From: Oreohelix idahoensis
Lineage: Eukaryota > Mollusca > Gastropoda > Stylommatophora > Oreohelicidae
Direction of reading: 5' to 3'
DNA: 64,000 nucleotides
Assembly: GCA_024509875.1 (NCBI GenBank)
Contig: JAMPIV010009925.1
Coordinates: forward strand, 553,501-617,500
The notes beneath the pieces were generated by a model, which ran no database searches, was not told the DNA's origin, and saw only the letters and a program-made list of their open reading frames with translations. Positions 35,304-46,717 of this stretch are shown here, in pieces. How positions within the stretch are numbered: the first letter of the stretch is position 1; every line of letters begins with the position of its first letter. Made by a program: the position numbers and the translations under genes.

Positions 35304-36472
35304 ACATCCAATGCGGTTTGCACCGGTTTGTTTGCCCTGATCAGACGTTCCTGGTGTAGGGGTCTTCCATTTTCCTTGACCTTGGTGGCCGCGCTGCCAC
35401 GTAGGCTTGTTGGGTTGATCAGAATTGTTGTTGGGGGGGTATCGGGTTTTGTAGAATTTCGATTTTCCTGGGGAGGTTTCTGGGTATTGTTATCTCGTTG
35501 GTTATAATGTTGAGAGGAAGTGGAAGAATAGGATGCCTGCTCTAGATTCTGTTTTCGAGATGGCTCATCGGTGGGTTTACGTTTAGTGCTGGGAAGTTCG
35601 GCCATTGCATTGCTATAGCGTTCGGCTTTATTGAGTATGTCTTCAAGCCTGACTGCCCCCTGTTCAGCCAAAAATCTACGAGTTTCATTCGTCAAAGTGG
35701 ATTTTATCTGCTCCACAAGAACAAGTTCGAGGAGTCCCTCATATGAAAGAGGTAGGTCAGATAATTCAATGCACTTTGTCAGATAACCCGTGAGACGTGA
35801 AGAGAACTGGGGAAATGTTTCCGTGCTCTCTTTTCGGCTGTTTCTGAACAACTGCAGAAACTTTCGGGCAGTCATCTCAAACTGCTGTAGTAAGGCCTTC
35901 TTCAACAGGTCATAATCATGTTGATTCGGTCCCAGCTTTGTGTACACGTCATAAGCATTGCCTTTCAGTGACGTTGAAAGTTTGAGCGCCCAGCGGGTAC
36001 TCTCTAACCCATAAAGATTCGCGAGTCTCTCGAATTTTTCTAGGTAGCTGTCAATTTTTTCGTTAGGGCTAGGAAAAGATTCTAAAGAAAACGACATAGC
36101 AGTTAATTGGGCAGACTGAGTGCTGGAGAGATCCATTGTTTGAGACTGGGGCGAAGACGGCTCTCCATTATTTGAAGTAGAGGCACTCCGACTCTCTAAA
36201 GCCTTGAGCGCTAATTCATGCTGTCTTTCCTTGTCTCTCTCTTCGCGTTGTCTCTCCTTCTCTCTTTCCCTGCGGGCGTCCATCTCTGCCTCAATTTTCT
36301 TCTGCTCCAATTGACGATCGTCCGCTTCTTTCTTCCTAGCTTCTGCCCTCTCTTCCTCCACGTCATACCTTTGAAGTTCCTGGTTGATAAACAGATTCGC
36401 AGCTTCTGTGTCTAGTCCTGAGTCCTTGGCCTCTTGCCTCAAAAGGGATCTTATCCTAATTCTCTCTGCCAT
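35222..36472 (-). CDS. gag: element B gag with SCAN-like capsid
   Basis: I choose the ATG at 36472 (MAERIRIRSLLRQEAKDSG) because the residues upstream in the open frame are hydrophobic and leader-like rather than gag-like. The N-terminus is a charged coiled coil (about residues 30-120, many EREKERQREER-type runs). The capsid (LESFPSPNEKIDSYLEKFER onward) includes FEMTARKFLQLFRNSRK, ETFPQFSSRLTGYLTKCIEL, SYEGLLELVLVEQI and RRFLAEQ, the order seen in SCAN domains, which are thought to derive from Gmr1-like gag. No CCHC knuckle is visible. After the C7 run the gag frame reads a short unrelated tail. Confidence 0.87.
   Translation of the reverse strand: MAERIRIRSLLRQEAKDSGLDTEAANLFINQELQRYDVEEERAEARKKEADDRQLEQKKIEAEMDARREREKERQREERDKERQHELALKALESRSASTSNNGEPSSPQSQTMDLSSTQSAQLTAMSFSLESFPSPNEKIDSYLEKFERLANLYGLESTRWALKLSTSLKGNAYDVYTKLGPNQHDYDLLKKALLQQFEMTARKFLQLFRNSRKESTETFPQFSSRLTGYLTKCIELSDLPLSYEGLLELVLVEQIKSTLTNETRRFLAEQGAVRLEDILNKAERYSNAMAELPSTKRKPTDEPSRKQNLEQASYSSTSSQHYNQRDNNTQKPPQENRNSTKPDTPPTTILINPTSLRGSAATKVKENGRPLHQERLIRANKPVQTALDVCIQPRKVESMSVILNLRGTDPQLEEL
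35433..35439 (-). promoter_or_regulatory. C7 homopolymer at the element B gag-to-pol frame change
   Basis: On the minus strand seven Cs lie where the gag frame and the -1 pol frame are both open; the pol frame stays open from here to the protease. It is either a slippery site or a one-base indel in a once-continuous gag-pol frame like that of element C. Confidence 0.5.
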
Positions 36473-37290
36473 TGTCAAAGAACTGGATGCTTCTAAGACT
36501 AGAGAATAGTAAGATGGAACTAGAAGGGGAAAACTCAAAGCCGCTACGAAAAAAACCAAAGTAAAAAAAAATTAACTTGAGTTACCTCTTACCTGTACTG
36601 TGCAAACTTATCGCTGCTATTATCTGGCAATTAAGGCTCTAAACGCAAGCGACTATGCCACTAAATGGTAAGTTACACTGGAAAAGAATCTACTTTTACT
36701 AACAGTAGAGAAAAATTTAAATTAAAACAATTTAAAAGGAAAAAAAAAATTTTTTTTTTTTTTTTCTAAATTTTAAATCTCTGACAACAAACTCCGTCCC
36801 TAAAGTCAATTATTGAGATGAGACGTTGTTAACTTAATTTTTAAAAATCAGAACAATCCGTCTTTAGCTAAGCTCAACTCTTTTTAACTTGAAAAACCTT
36901 AGTGACTGTAAAACAATCACGCAATCCCAGCAACTCTTATAAAGAAAGAAATTGAATTATCTCCGCCAGAGGATAATTAAAATAGCAAATATTTTTGTTT
37001 ATCTGTACTTTCTACTGCTGTGGAGAGAAAACAACCTGTAAATATGCTGTGTGGACAACCCAAATACTTAAAGAACGTTTGTCTAGGGGTGTAATTATTT
37101 ATTTATTTCCCTAATTCACAAGACAAATCATTCACACTCTACCTAGTTAGACCCAGACTAAATCAGACTCAAAATATCTTTAACCCGGCTATGCGATTGC
37201 CTCAAATGTAGCTCAAGATCCCAGAACCAGCCCACAAATATGTGTGCATCAAATGTATCTCAAAATAATCCCGGCGAGCCAGCCAAATAT
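36473..37290 (-). other. leader and primer-binding region of element B
   Basis: Noncoding. On the minus strand, 5 nt inside the 5' LTR, the sequence TGGCTGGCTCGCCGGGATTA (about 37267-37286) starts with TGG as expected for a tRNA primer-binding site; the tRNA was not identified. A/T homopolymers lie at 36739-36766. Confidence 0.65.
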
Positions 37291-38212
37291 TGTCGTAAAT
37301 TTATTTTGAGAGAAAAGAGTCGTAGAAATAGTGGTCCGATTTAGAGTGGAAAATGATGATGGAAAGCTCAGTGATAGAAAATGTAGATATTAAATAGTTG
37401 CTTCACAGCGTGCTGGAGGAGAGTAAAGACAGACTTATTTACGACAAATCGCTTCTCTCAATCTTCTCTTCTGTCCAACACCGTACTAAATGAGTTTATG
37501 TGATTTTATTCACTTTAAACATCAATCACTAACAAATATCAGGTATTACATAAATTATCATAAGTACACAAATGCAAATAACAAATTTGGGAGGGGTGAA
37601 GAAGATTGGTATCGACTAAGCCCTTCCCGCTTATTAGACAAAGATAAACCCAGTTCAGAGATAGATAGACATAGGTACGTTAACCTAACAGTGAAGTTAA
37701 TTACTCTGAAAGAGGGGTTACAACGTTAGGTCTAGGTGATAGAAAAAACCCTGTTCTTCCCAGCTGTTCTTCCCTTTACTAAGCAAATGGAAAGGAGGGG
37801 GTTTTTAAACAGAGTTAACCAATTAGCAACTCCCCCTTAAAGGAACAATGCAGGGAATACAGAAAAATTATATTACTAGGCAAGAAAGTTAACAACAGGT
37901 TTACAAAAGAAAACGATTAAATTTCCTGTCATTCATGCACACGCGTGAGGATCCACACTCATATACTCACACACTTACCGAATGCAGCCTCAGACGATCC
38001 ATAAAAGTATATAAAACAGCAAGTACTCTTTCGACATATGAACTGTCTAGTCCTTCGATGTCCCGCCCCAGATGTTTGCGAGGGTTTGTTGGTAACAAAT
38101 ATTCTCACTTATCGCAAGACTTGAAGACTAAGAGTTCTCGTGTTTTTATTATATATATAAAAGGAGTCTATGGGATGGCACTAACACAGTTCGGCACAGG
38201 GGTGAAAATGAA
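37291..38212 (-). repeat. 5' LTR of element B, left part (before the element C insertion)
   Basis: Matches 29486-30550 of the other LTR except for the ~150-bp segment missing here. It continues after element C at 46723. Confidence 0.9.
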
Positions 38213-38217
38213 GTGGT

Positions 38218-38907
38218 TGTTACGTACATTTATTACCTAAGGGGGTAGTCGTCGGTCCTACCAAATGTACGCACCAGTCTTGAGATAGTTATATTATTTG
38301 TGCGTTCGATTGATTCACGCACTGACGTGCACAATGCTGTGTGAGTTGCTTTGGACGCACGTGTAACCTAGTTGAGTAGTTTGTGACGTCAGGTTTTGAA
38401 GTGGAAACATGGAACTGGCTTGTGTCCATGATTGTAATTTTATATTGTGTATCCAATGGCATGTTGAAGGAAGCCATTTATTATTGTGATTTGTATTGGT
38501 CTTCAGGTCGAAGCCAATCGCAGTTATGTCACGTAAGTTATCGCCCACTTCTTATTTTAATGCTGCATAAAAAGGCCGCTCTACTACTAATCTAGCGGGA
38601 ATTTTATCATTCCTAGAATGGATCTACAGAGTCGCTTGCCTTTAAGATTTGGATCGTAGACGGAGAATTCCTACGAGTAGAAGAAGTTATATTGTTTACC
38701 TTATGCACATGTTTTAAATGCCGTACATGCTTCAATGCCAAAGTCGTGGCATGGATGTAAAGTTACCAACGACTTGTGTGCTGCCAATACTTGACCAGTT
38801 CACCCAATTCAAGATACTTGTTGGTTTTCGTTTGAAAAACATTGTTGACATTTATTCCGTTGTAACCATTCGCGTTTCAATTCATCACTATGAAAACGAC
38901 ACCAACA
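38218..38907 (+). repeat. 5' LTR of element C
   Basis: TGTTACG...CCAACA, 690 bp. A TATA-like CATAAAAAGG lies at 38566-38575, placing a likely transcription start about 30 bp on. Identical to 46028-46717 by eye. Short open frames inside are not genes. Confidence 0.95.
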
Positions 38908-39902
38908 ATAACTGGTAGGCCAGTGCGGTCTGGAAGTAATTTCAGGAACGTACCCATCCAATTGATCGTTTGAAAAGAAGAATTTTTACTTTCAAGGCGA
39001 CATCATCTCAATTTGGATCCTAGCGGAATATGAATCAAAATCAACTCAAATGCTCAAGGTCTTCAATCAACCTCCACGTCAAGTTTCACAGTGACTGATT
39101 ACTTGGAGATCATCTCTTCATCATTATTGCGTGCGAGCTGTAATCTAGATAAGCAGAACGAAGTATTTTATCTGTAGACGTACATACACGGGGACGAGGC
39201 ACTTTGATTTTTACCTGCACGCGAGCTAAGTATAACTTGTATCCGTTATACACTTTATTACAATTAGCTGTGCCTTAAATGTCCATATATATATATTTTC
39301 TATGTTATGTGTTATGTTTTGTGTATTCTTCGCGGGAGGTTGGGAGGTAGATCTGACGAACGAGATCCATCTCGAAGCCAATTCGGGCTCTTCGTCAGAC
39401 GTTCTGTAGGACATTATTTTGCAGACTTCCCGCAGTGGAATGTTCCTACGCGTGAGCGTAGAAGGATTCTAGGTCCACTGTGTCTGGTGGTCTGTGACAC
39501 CTGTCTGTTTTAGCTGTAGTGTCACGTTTAATTGTTGTTTTTGGTAGCTATTTTTACTTGTACCTTGGTTTTATGATGAATTTTGTTTGTATTTCGCGTC
39601 CATCTCACCTTTCCTGTCGTTTAGTTTTTTACAAAACCTATGTTTTTTACACTGTGTTGTCAATTGTCTTGTGCATTATTTAATCGCAGTTATCATCGTA
39701 ATTCTTTACGACATTCCATTTTAGTTTCTCATTTTATTTTAATTGGATTACTGCTTTCACACCATTACATGTTATAAATTACATTATTAATTATTAATAT
39801 TATTGCCTATTATATAAATTGATTTTACCGTTCTAGAACAGGAACGAAGAACACTAGTTGTAGTAACACTTTTAAGTAGTATTATTACATAATAATATTG
39901 AA
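38908..39902 (+). other. leader of element C
   Basis: A ~1-kb noncoding leader. TGGTAGGCCAGTGCGGTC at 38913-38930 starts 5 nt after the LTR and is the probable tRNA primer-binding site; the tRNA was not identified. No coding motif. Confidence 0.65.
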
Positions 39903-42900
39903 ATGGCTACCTTAGACTATTTCATTAAGCAAGCAAAAGCTTTGCAAATACCTGCTGAAGAGGTAAGACAATTCGCTATGTCAGAATATAAGAAAGCTCA
40001 AGAAATAGAAGCTGATCAGAGAAGGTTAGAAACTTTACGTTTGGAAAATTTGAAATTTGAGGCAGATCAAAAACGGATTGAGGCTGAGGAACATGAGAAG
40101 AAGATGAAATTTGAGGCAGATCAAAAACGGATTGTAGCTGAGGAAGATGAGAAAAAAATGAGATTAGCCGCTGAATTAGAAGAGAAACGATTTCTGCGAG
40201 AGGCAGAACAGAAACAAAAGGAGGCTGAAGAAAGACTTAGAAAAGAAATGGAAGTTAAAGAAAAGGAAATGCAAAATAAACAGAAGGAAATGGAAGAAAA
40301 AAGATTAATAGCTGAAAAGGAAATGGAACAGAAACAAAAGGAAATGGAAGAGAGAAGATTGATAGCGGAACAAAATGTAAAACGACTTCAGCTTGAGATG
40401 GAAGAGAATGAAAAAAAACGACAGCATGAACTGAAATTAGCAGAGTCAGAATATGAGAGAATTAGGTTAACTCAGGAAGCTAATTCTCAGAGAACTTTTG
40501 AAAGCCAAACTTCATCCAGACATGATAATTTTAAGGAAATTCACCTTAAATTACCAAAATTTAATCCCCCGTCTGATGACGTAATATTCTTCCTAGATAG
40601 GTTTGAGGCCACTTGTGGGTCTTATAACGTGGATAAAGCGCTATACTGTACATATTTATCCAGATTACTTACAGGAGATGCATTAGCAGTTTATCATACC
40701 ACCAGCATTGGTGAGAAAAATGACTACAATGCTCTTAGAGCAGCACTTCTGCAAAAATTCCAAATGACAGAAAACGAATATCGTTTGAGATTTCACACAT
40801 TACTACCTCAATCTGCCAGAAATTTTAGTGATTTTCTGTCACAGATACGACTAACATTAGAAAGATGGATCGAATTATCCAAAATTGAAAAGTCGTATGA
40901 AGGTCTCTTTGATTTACTGATGCGCGATAAGGTACTTTCGTCGGTAAATCCTACATTTCTCGCATTTTTACACGAACGGAAACCTTTATCTATGAAAAAT
41001 TTAGAAGAACATGCAAAAAATTTTTGCACTGCTCACCCAAACATGGATCTAAGTAACGCGCAGATTAAGAGTGAATTGCCTGTTGCTTTTGCAGCACAAC
41101 AAAACAATTTTTCACGCAATCGTTCTTTTAGTGCTGATAGGTATGTCAATAAGGGAAATAATCATAATTTCAACAATGATAACTTTTACAAAGGGAAGCA
41201 ATTTCAACAATCTGCTCCATTTAATGTTTCTTGGAACCAAACTCACAGATCGCGAGATTTTGGTAACAATTATTTTAAAAATAATCAAGGACATTATAAT
41301 AAACAAAACTGGAGATCAAGGTCTCAGGGTCCGCAAAACAGACAATTTTTTGGAAATAAACCATTTAACCAACATCATAACGATCATTCTACAAATTATC
41401 GGACTAATCCAAATTTTAACTCTAGCAGAAACGACAATTATGGCAATTTTAATGACAAAAATCACAATCGATCGCGCCGACGAGATAGATCGTCGAATAA
41501 TACAGGTAGACATTCTAATGTTGCTTTTAATGATACACAGGCTAACATTGAACAGGGTAAAGTAGCTGAAACTCACAATGCTATGTCTTGTTCTCTCGAT
41601 TGTACCCAGGTGAAAGACTGTCCAGAATGCTCGACTCTTTTCCAGCCTAAGGCGATCACGACGCTGCGTTGCGGACATACCTTGCCTAGCCTGCCTGCAG
41701 TCTGTACAGCCACTGCTGCGTCAGTACACCAGGGACAGGGCTCTCTTAAGTTTCACAAGGGATTTGTCAATAATATTTCATGCTCTCTCCTATTTGACTC
41801 AGGTTGTACAACAATCGGTGTCCGGACTTCGCTGATCAACCCAAGTTGTGCCACGGGCCGGGTTGTCAAATGTGTAACATTTGGTGGCACAATTGAAACA
41901 TTTCCCACTGCTATTATTGATCTTAACACACCTTTCTTTTCAGGAAAGATCCAAGCATGTCTCCTTCCGAATCCAATTTGTGATGTTATACTGGGTCGCA
42001 TACATGGTATTAAAGAGTGTACACCTCAGCAAATAGCTGAATGGGAAGAGCGACATATTCAAACTGCAAATGCAGTAGTGACTAGAGCGCAAGCTACTAA
42101 TATGTCGCATGATACACCTATTGAACCTACAGTTCATACCACTTGTGATGATGATGCTCCTATTTCACGGGAGTTGTTTGCAACATTGCAAAAGAATGAT
42201 AATTCATTAAAAAAATTCTTTCAGTATGTTAACAAAAAGAATACAAGCAACAAACTTGCAAAATCTAGACATGACTTTATACTTAAAAATGGGATTTTGG
42301 TTAGAGTAATACGGGAAAAGGATTTATCCTTATGTTCTCAGATTCTTGTCCCATCCTGTATGAGATCTCGTATATTACGACATGCTCATGACTCGCAATG
42401 TGCGGGCCATATGGGTTTTTCGCGTACCAAATCCAGAGTGCTTTCGGCATTCTACTGGCCAGGCGTCCATAGAGATGTTACTCTCTATTGTCGGTCCTGT
42501 TTGATATGTCAAGAAGTTAAGGTACGGGGTCCATTTCATGCGGCTCCTATTCAAGCTGCGGACATCCCGATTAGACCATTTGATAAAATGGCCATTGACA
42601 TTATTGGTCCAATGCTTCCATCTGCTAGAGGGCATACGCATATTCTTACGTGCATTGATATGTGCACTCGTTGGCCTGAGGCCATCCCTCTCAAGAACAC
42701 TTCATCTGCCAGTGTAGCAGAGGCATTGATGTTAATCTTCTCACGCATTGGTTTTCCACGGAAAATCTTGTCGGATCATGGGGTTCAGTTCATTTCTGAA
42801 TCCATGTCTCAAGTTATGAAGACATTAGGTATAGACAGATCTCTTAGTTCTATTTATCATCCGATGTCAAATGGGTTAATTGAGCGTCTCAATAGGACAC

Positions 42901-45026
42901 TCAAGCAGTTGTTGGGTAAGATGACTCAAGACCATCCCCAAGACTGGGATCGGGTCCTACCCGCTTGTCTCTTTGCGTATCGCGAGGTACAAAATCAAGC
43001 AACGGGGTTTTCTCCGTTCCAGCTTGTTTTTGGCATGCAACCACGCGGTCCGATGTCGTTAATCCACGACTTATTGGTGGATGAGAATATTGAAGAGGAA
43101 ACTCAATCCTCTTATGAGTATGTGATCTCTCTTAGAAAGAAAATCATAGATGCTTGTAGACTAGCTACTGCATCATCCGAACATGCCAAAGAAAAAGCTC
43201 GTCTATCTGCAAACAAATATAGACGTCTTCGCCAGCTCATACCTGGTGATGAAGCTTTTGTATTACTCCCTGCGCATAACAATCGTCTTTTAATTACCTG
43301 GAGAGGTCCTTTCAGGATCATCTCAAGAATATCCGATGTCGACTACATCGTTGATGTTAATGGCAAACATAAAACCTTCCACATTAACATGTTGAAGGAA
43401 TATTACTCACGTCCTGATTACTTACAGTCAGTGTTTCAGGCAACTGACGATCCTACACCTCCTATTCAACACTATTCTAGTTTGTCAGTCATCCAAGAAG
43501 AGGAATCTTCTTTCGATGATGTACAACTACCAATACCAGTTGTACCACTCCATTCCACTGAGAAATGGAATGATGTTACTATCTCATCTACTCTTACTGA
43601 TGATCAACGTCAGCAAGTCTCTAAAATTCTACACACGTATGAGGATGTCCTCACTGACATCCCAGGTCATACGTCAGTCATCCAACATGACATTATTCTG
43701 ACTGACGATACACCGATTCGAGTTCGCCCATATCCTATTCCTTTACACTTTCGTGATAAGGTTGATAAGGAATTGGATGATATGCTCCAATTAAATATAA
43801 TTGAACCATCTTCATCACCATATTCTTCTTCTATGGTAATCATTAGGAAGAAAGACAACAATATACGTCTTTGCGTAGATTACAGGAAGTTAAACAAAGT
43901 TACAAAATTCGATGCGGAACCATTACCTCTTTTAGATGACTTATTGGAGAGATTATCTCATGCTACATTCTTTTCGAAATTTGACCTTTCAAAGGGTTAT
44001 TGGCAAGTGCCACTCACTACGAAAGCAAAGCCATTCACCGCTTTCTCGACACCACGGGGTCTTTTTCAATGGAATTTTATGCCTTTCGGGTTAATGAATG
44101 CGCCAGCTACCTTTGTACGCATGATGCGCCGCATATTGTCTCATCGTCCCGATGTCATTACTTATATAGATGACATCTGTCTTTTTAGTGACTCTTGGGA
44201 TGAACATATTCAGGGTTTAAAATCTTTACTTTCTACCTTACAGGATTATAACTTAACAGCGAAACCTTCAAAGGCTTTTGTCGGTTTTCATGACATCTCA
44301 TTTCTTGGTCACCGTATAGGTCGCGGTTTAATGTATACAGAAGACAGTAACGTCTCTAAAATTTTAAACATCTCAGCACCTAAGACAAAAAAACAAGTGA
44401 GGTCACTCTTAGGACTAATACAGTTCTATTCTAAATTCATCCCTCATTTGTCTACTATAACTGCACCTCTTTCGTCTTTACTGAAGAAGGGCACACCTAA
44501 TGTAATAAAGTGGTCGCAGGATCACCAAACGGCGTTAGACTATATAAAACAAATTTTTTCAAATAAGCCTTTTTTAAAGTTGCCTAACAAAGATCTCACC
44601 TTTGTTCTTCGCAGTGATGCTTCTTCCTACGCTATTGCGGCAGTTTTGATGCAGGAATACGGAGGCACCTTATTTCCTGTTATGTACGTATCCAGAAAGC
44701 TTACAACGAGCGAGATAAATTACTCCGTTCTAGACAAAGAGCTCCTTGCTCTTGTCTGGGCAATCACAAAACTGGATCGTTATCTCCTCGGATCACACTT
44801 TGTGGTGGAGTCTGACCAGAAAGCTCTTACCGCATTGAATACAGGGAACGTTAAGTCATCAAAGTCAGCGCGTTACGCTATAGCTCTTCAACCGTTCCAT
44901 TTTGAGATACGAGCTATTCCTGGAGTGCAGAATGTATTTGCAGACTGTCTTTCAAGATGCCCTAGTGAACTTGGTGAAACTAAACTACTTTTAGATGGAG
45001 AAACGTCCTCACCGAAACATGAATAA
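39903..45026 (+). CDS. gag-pol: element C gag-pol polyprotein: gag, protease, integrase, RT, RNase H
   Basis: Intact 1707 residues. Residues 1-200 form a long charged coiled coil with repeats such as KFEADQKRI and KEMEEKRLIAE. Residues ~287-378 are SCAN-like capsid (NEYRLRFHTLL, FSDFLSQIRLTLERWIEL, SYEGLFDLL). An N/R/F-rich basic stretch and a non-canonical Cys cluster (C-x3-C-x5-C-x2-C) follow in place of a CCHC knuckle. The protease is LLFDSGCTTIGV (Asp632). Integrase: HHCC from ~827; DD35E at Asp899, Asp958, Glu994. A GPY/F-like module (TWRGPFRIIS, FHINMLKEYY) follows. RT: YSSSMVIIRKKDNNIRLC, DYRKLN, FDLSKGYWQVP, and YIDD (1421-1424). RNase H: LRSDASSYAIA, VLDKELLALVW, ESDQKAL, ADCLSRC. 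Integrase precedes RT. No frameshift separates gag from pol. All catalytic residues I can check are present. Confidence 0.95.
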   Translation: MATLDYFIKQAKALQIPAEEVRQFAMSEYKKAQEIEADQRRLETLRLENLKFEADQKRIEAEEHEKKMKFEADQKRIVAEEDEKKMRLAAELEEKRFLREAEQKQKEAEERLRKEMEVKEKEMQNKQKEMEEKRLIAEKEMEQKQKEMEERRLIAEQNVKRLQLEMEENEKKRQHELKLAESEYERIRLTQEANSQRTFESQTSSRHDNFKEIHLKLPKFNPPSDDVIFFLDRFEATCGSYNVDKALYCTYLSRLLTGDALAVYHTTSIGEKNDYNALRAALLQKFQMTENEYRLRFHTLLPQSARNFSDFLSQIRLTLERWIELSKIEKSYEGLFDLLMRDKVLSSVNPTFLAFLHERKPLSMKNLEEHAKNFCTAHPNMDLSNAQIKSELPVAFAAQQNNFSRNRSFSADRYVNKGNNHNFNNDNFYKGKQFQQSAPFNVSWNQTHRSRDFGNNYFKNNQGHYNKQNWRSRSQGPQNRQFFGNKPFNQHHNDHSTNYRTNPNFNSSRNDNYGNFNDKNHNRSRRRDRSSNNTGRHSNVAFNDTQANIEQGKVAETHNAMSCSLDCTQVKDCPECSTLFQPKAITTLRCGHTLPSLPAVCTATAASVHQGQGSLKFHKGFVNNISCSLLFDSGCTTIGVRTSLINPSCATGRVVKCVTFGGTIETFPTAIIDLNTPFFSGKIQACLLPNPICDVILGRIHGIKECTPQQIAEWEERHIQTANAVVTRAQATNMSHDTPIEPTVHTTCDDDAPISRELFATLQKNDNSLKKFFQYVNKKNTSNKLAKSRHDFILKNGILVRVIREKDLSLCSQILVPSCMRSRILRHAHDSQCAGHMGFSRTKSRVLSAFYWPGVHRDVTLYCRSCLICQEVKVRGPFHAAPIQAADIPIRPFDKMAIDIIGPMLPSARGHTHILTCIDMCTRWPEAIPLKNTSSASVAEALMLIFSRIGFPRKILSDHGVQFISESMSQVMKTLGIDRSLSSIYHPMSNGLIERLNRTLKQLLGKMTQDHPQDWDRVLPACLFAYREVQNQATGFSPFQLVFGMQPRGPMSLIHDLLVDENIEEETQSSYEYVISLRKKIIDACRLATASSEHAKEKARLSANKYRRLRQLIPGDEAFVLLPAHNNRLLITWRGPFRIISRISDVDYIVDVNGKHKTFHINMLKEYYSRPDYLQSVFQATDDPTPPIQHYSSLSVIQEEESSFDDVQLPIPVVPLHSTEKWNDVTISSTLTDDQRQQVSKILHTYEDVLTDIPGHTSVIQHDIILTDDTPIRVRPYPIPLHFRDKVDKELDDMLQLNIIEPSSSPYSSSMVIIRKKDNNIRLCVDYRKLNKVTKFDAEPLPLLDDLLERLSHATFFSKFDLSKGYWQVPLTTKAKPFTAFSTPRGLFQWNFMPFGLMNAPATFVRMMRRILSHRPDVITYIDDICLFSDSWDEHIQGLKSLLSTLQDYNLTAKPSKAFVGFHDISFLGHRIGRGLMYTEDSNVSKILNISAPKTKKQVRSLLGLIQFYSKFIPHLSTITAPLSSLLKKGTPNVIKWSQDHQTALDYIKQIFSNKPFLKLPNKDLTFVLRSDASSYAIAAVLMQEYGGTLFPVMYVSRKLTTSEINYSVLDKELLALVWAITKLDRYLLGSHFVVESDQKALTALNTGNVKSSKSARYAIALQPFHFEIRAIPGVQNVFADCLSRCPSELGETKLLLDGETSSPKHE

Positions 45027-46027
45027 CTTTGTACAGTGTCATTAATTGTACATCTGTGAAGACTATGTATAGTTTTGCAGTATTCGTATAAATATAACTT
45101 TCAGAACATACTTACATATGGATTATAACATTATTTCTTGTGAAGTAACGTTTTATTAGAACGGGAACAGTGATATTAAAGTAACATTTTTTTTTTTTTA
45201 GTATGGAAACATTGGAAAAAAGCAACAAATAGACATTCGTTAGTGTTATGGAACATATTACACTACATATCGTGTTCGTAAACTTATTTCGTGCATGGAA
45301 CATTAGGAACATATTCTTGTTGACTCTAAATAGTTCTGAACGAATATTCACAATGACTGAAATTAGAATTACTTAGAATAAATTACTAGTTATTTATTTA
45401 TGTGTAATTAAGTACTAGAATTAGATTAATTCAATTTAATCAATTTAATTGATTATAAATCACACATCTACTAACGTTATTAGTGTCTCGCAATACGTGT
45501 AGTCACGTATCCCACTACATGATATTTCACTTTTAGATAACTAGTCAAACTTACTAGTGTTAGATATCAGTAAGTGCGTTGCTTCTTAAAGTGTTTAATT
45601 ATGCATTGCTTCATTTTTGCATGTTGTATTTTAAAAAAATTTTCTGTTCTTTTGATTTTCTTATCATTGATTATCATCAGTGTTGCTGTTCATTTTCATT
45701 TTTGAAATCATATGTTTCAAATTTTGTTGAAAAACTTAGTTGAATTTTATTATCATCTTTTTTGTTGATTTTTCATTTTCATTTTCATTTTCAACTTCTT
45801 TTTACTTCGAATATTACCACATCGTTCCAAAGTAGGTCGATGGTGGATGTGTGCTTTAATGCATACTATCATTTAGTTATATTGATTTATTTTAAATTTT
45901 CTCTTCTTAATATGATAATTTTATGCATGTCATAAATCTTGTTGTAGTTTTGACTCACCTCTCTCGAGTAATTAGTTCGAAAAAAATTAATGGGATTAAT
46001 TTTTTTAAGGGGAGGTAATAAGGGAGC
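45027..46027 (+). other. 3' noncoding region of element C
   Basis: AT-rich, about 1 kb, with runs of TTTTCATTTTCATT near 45770-45795. It ends in AAGGGGAGGTAATAAGGGAGC next to the 3' LTR, which includes the probable polypurine tract. No coding motif. Confidence 0.7.
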
Positions 46028-46717
46028 TGTTACGTACATTTATTACCTAAGGGGGTAGTCGTCGGTCCTACCAAATGTACGCACCAGTCTTGAGATAGTT
46101 ATATTATTTGTGCGTTCGATTGATTCACGCACTGACGTGCACAATGCTGTGTGAGTTGCTTTGGACGCACGTGTAACCTAGTTGAGTAGTTTGTGACGTC
46201 AGGTTTTGAAGTGGAAACATGGAACTGGCTTGTGTCCATGATTGTAATTTTATATTGTGTATCCAATGGCATGTTGAAGGAAGCCATTTATTATTGTGAT
46301 TTGTATTGGTCTTCAGGTCGAAGCCAATCGCAGTTATGTCACGTAAGTTATCGCCCACTTCTTATTTTAATGCTGCATAAAAAGGCCGCTCTACTACTAA
46401 TCTAGCGGGAATTTTATCATTCCTAGAATGGATCTACAGAGTCGCTTGCCTTTAAGATTTGGATCGTAGACGGAGAATTCCTACGAGTAGAAGAAGTTAT
46501 ATTGTTTACCTTATGCACATGTTTTAAATGCCGTACATGCTTCAATGCCAAAGTCGTGGCATGGATGTAAAGTTACCAACGACTTGTGTGCTGCCAATAC
46601 TTGACCAGTTCACCCAATTCAAGATACTTGTTGGTTTTCGTTTGAAAAACATTGTTGACATTTATTCCGTTGTAACCATTCGCGTTTCAATTCATCACTA
46701 TGAAAACGACACCAACA
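46028..46717 (+). repeat. 3' LTR of element C
   Basis: 690 bp, identical by eye to 38218-38907, followed by target duplication GTGGT at 46718-46722. Confidence 0.95.

Noticed and set aside
41071..41565. 164-codon frame on the plus strand within element C gag
   Set aside because: It is the shifted reading of an Asn-rich gag stretch; its Ile/Thr-rich composition has no domain.
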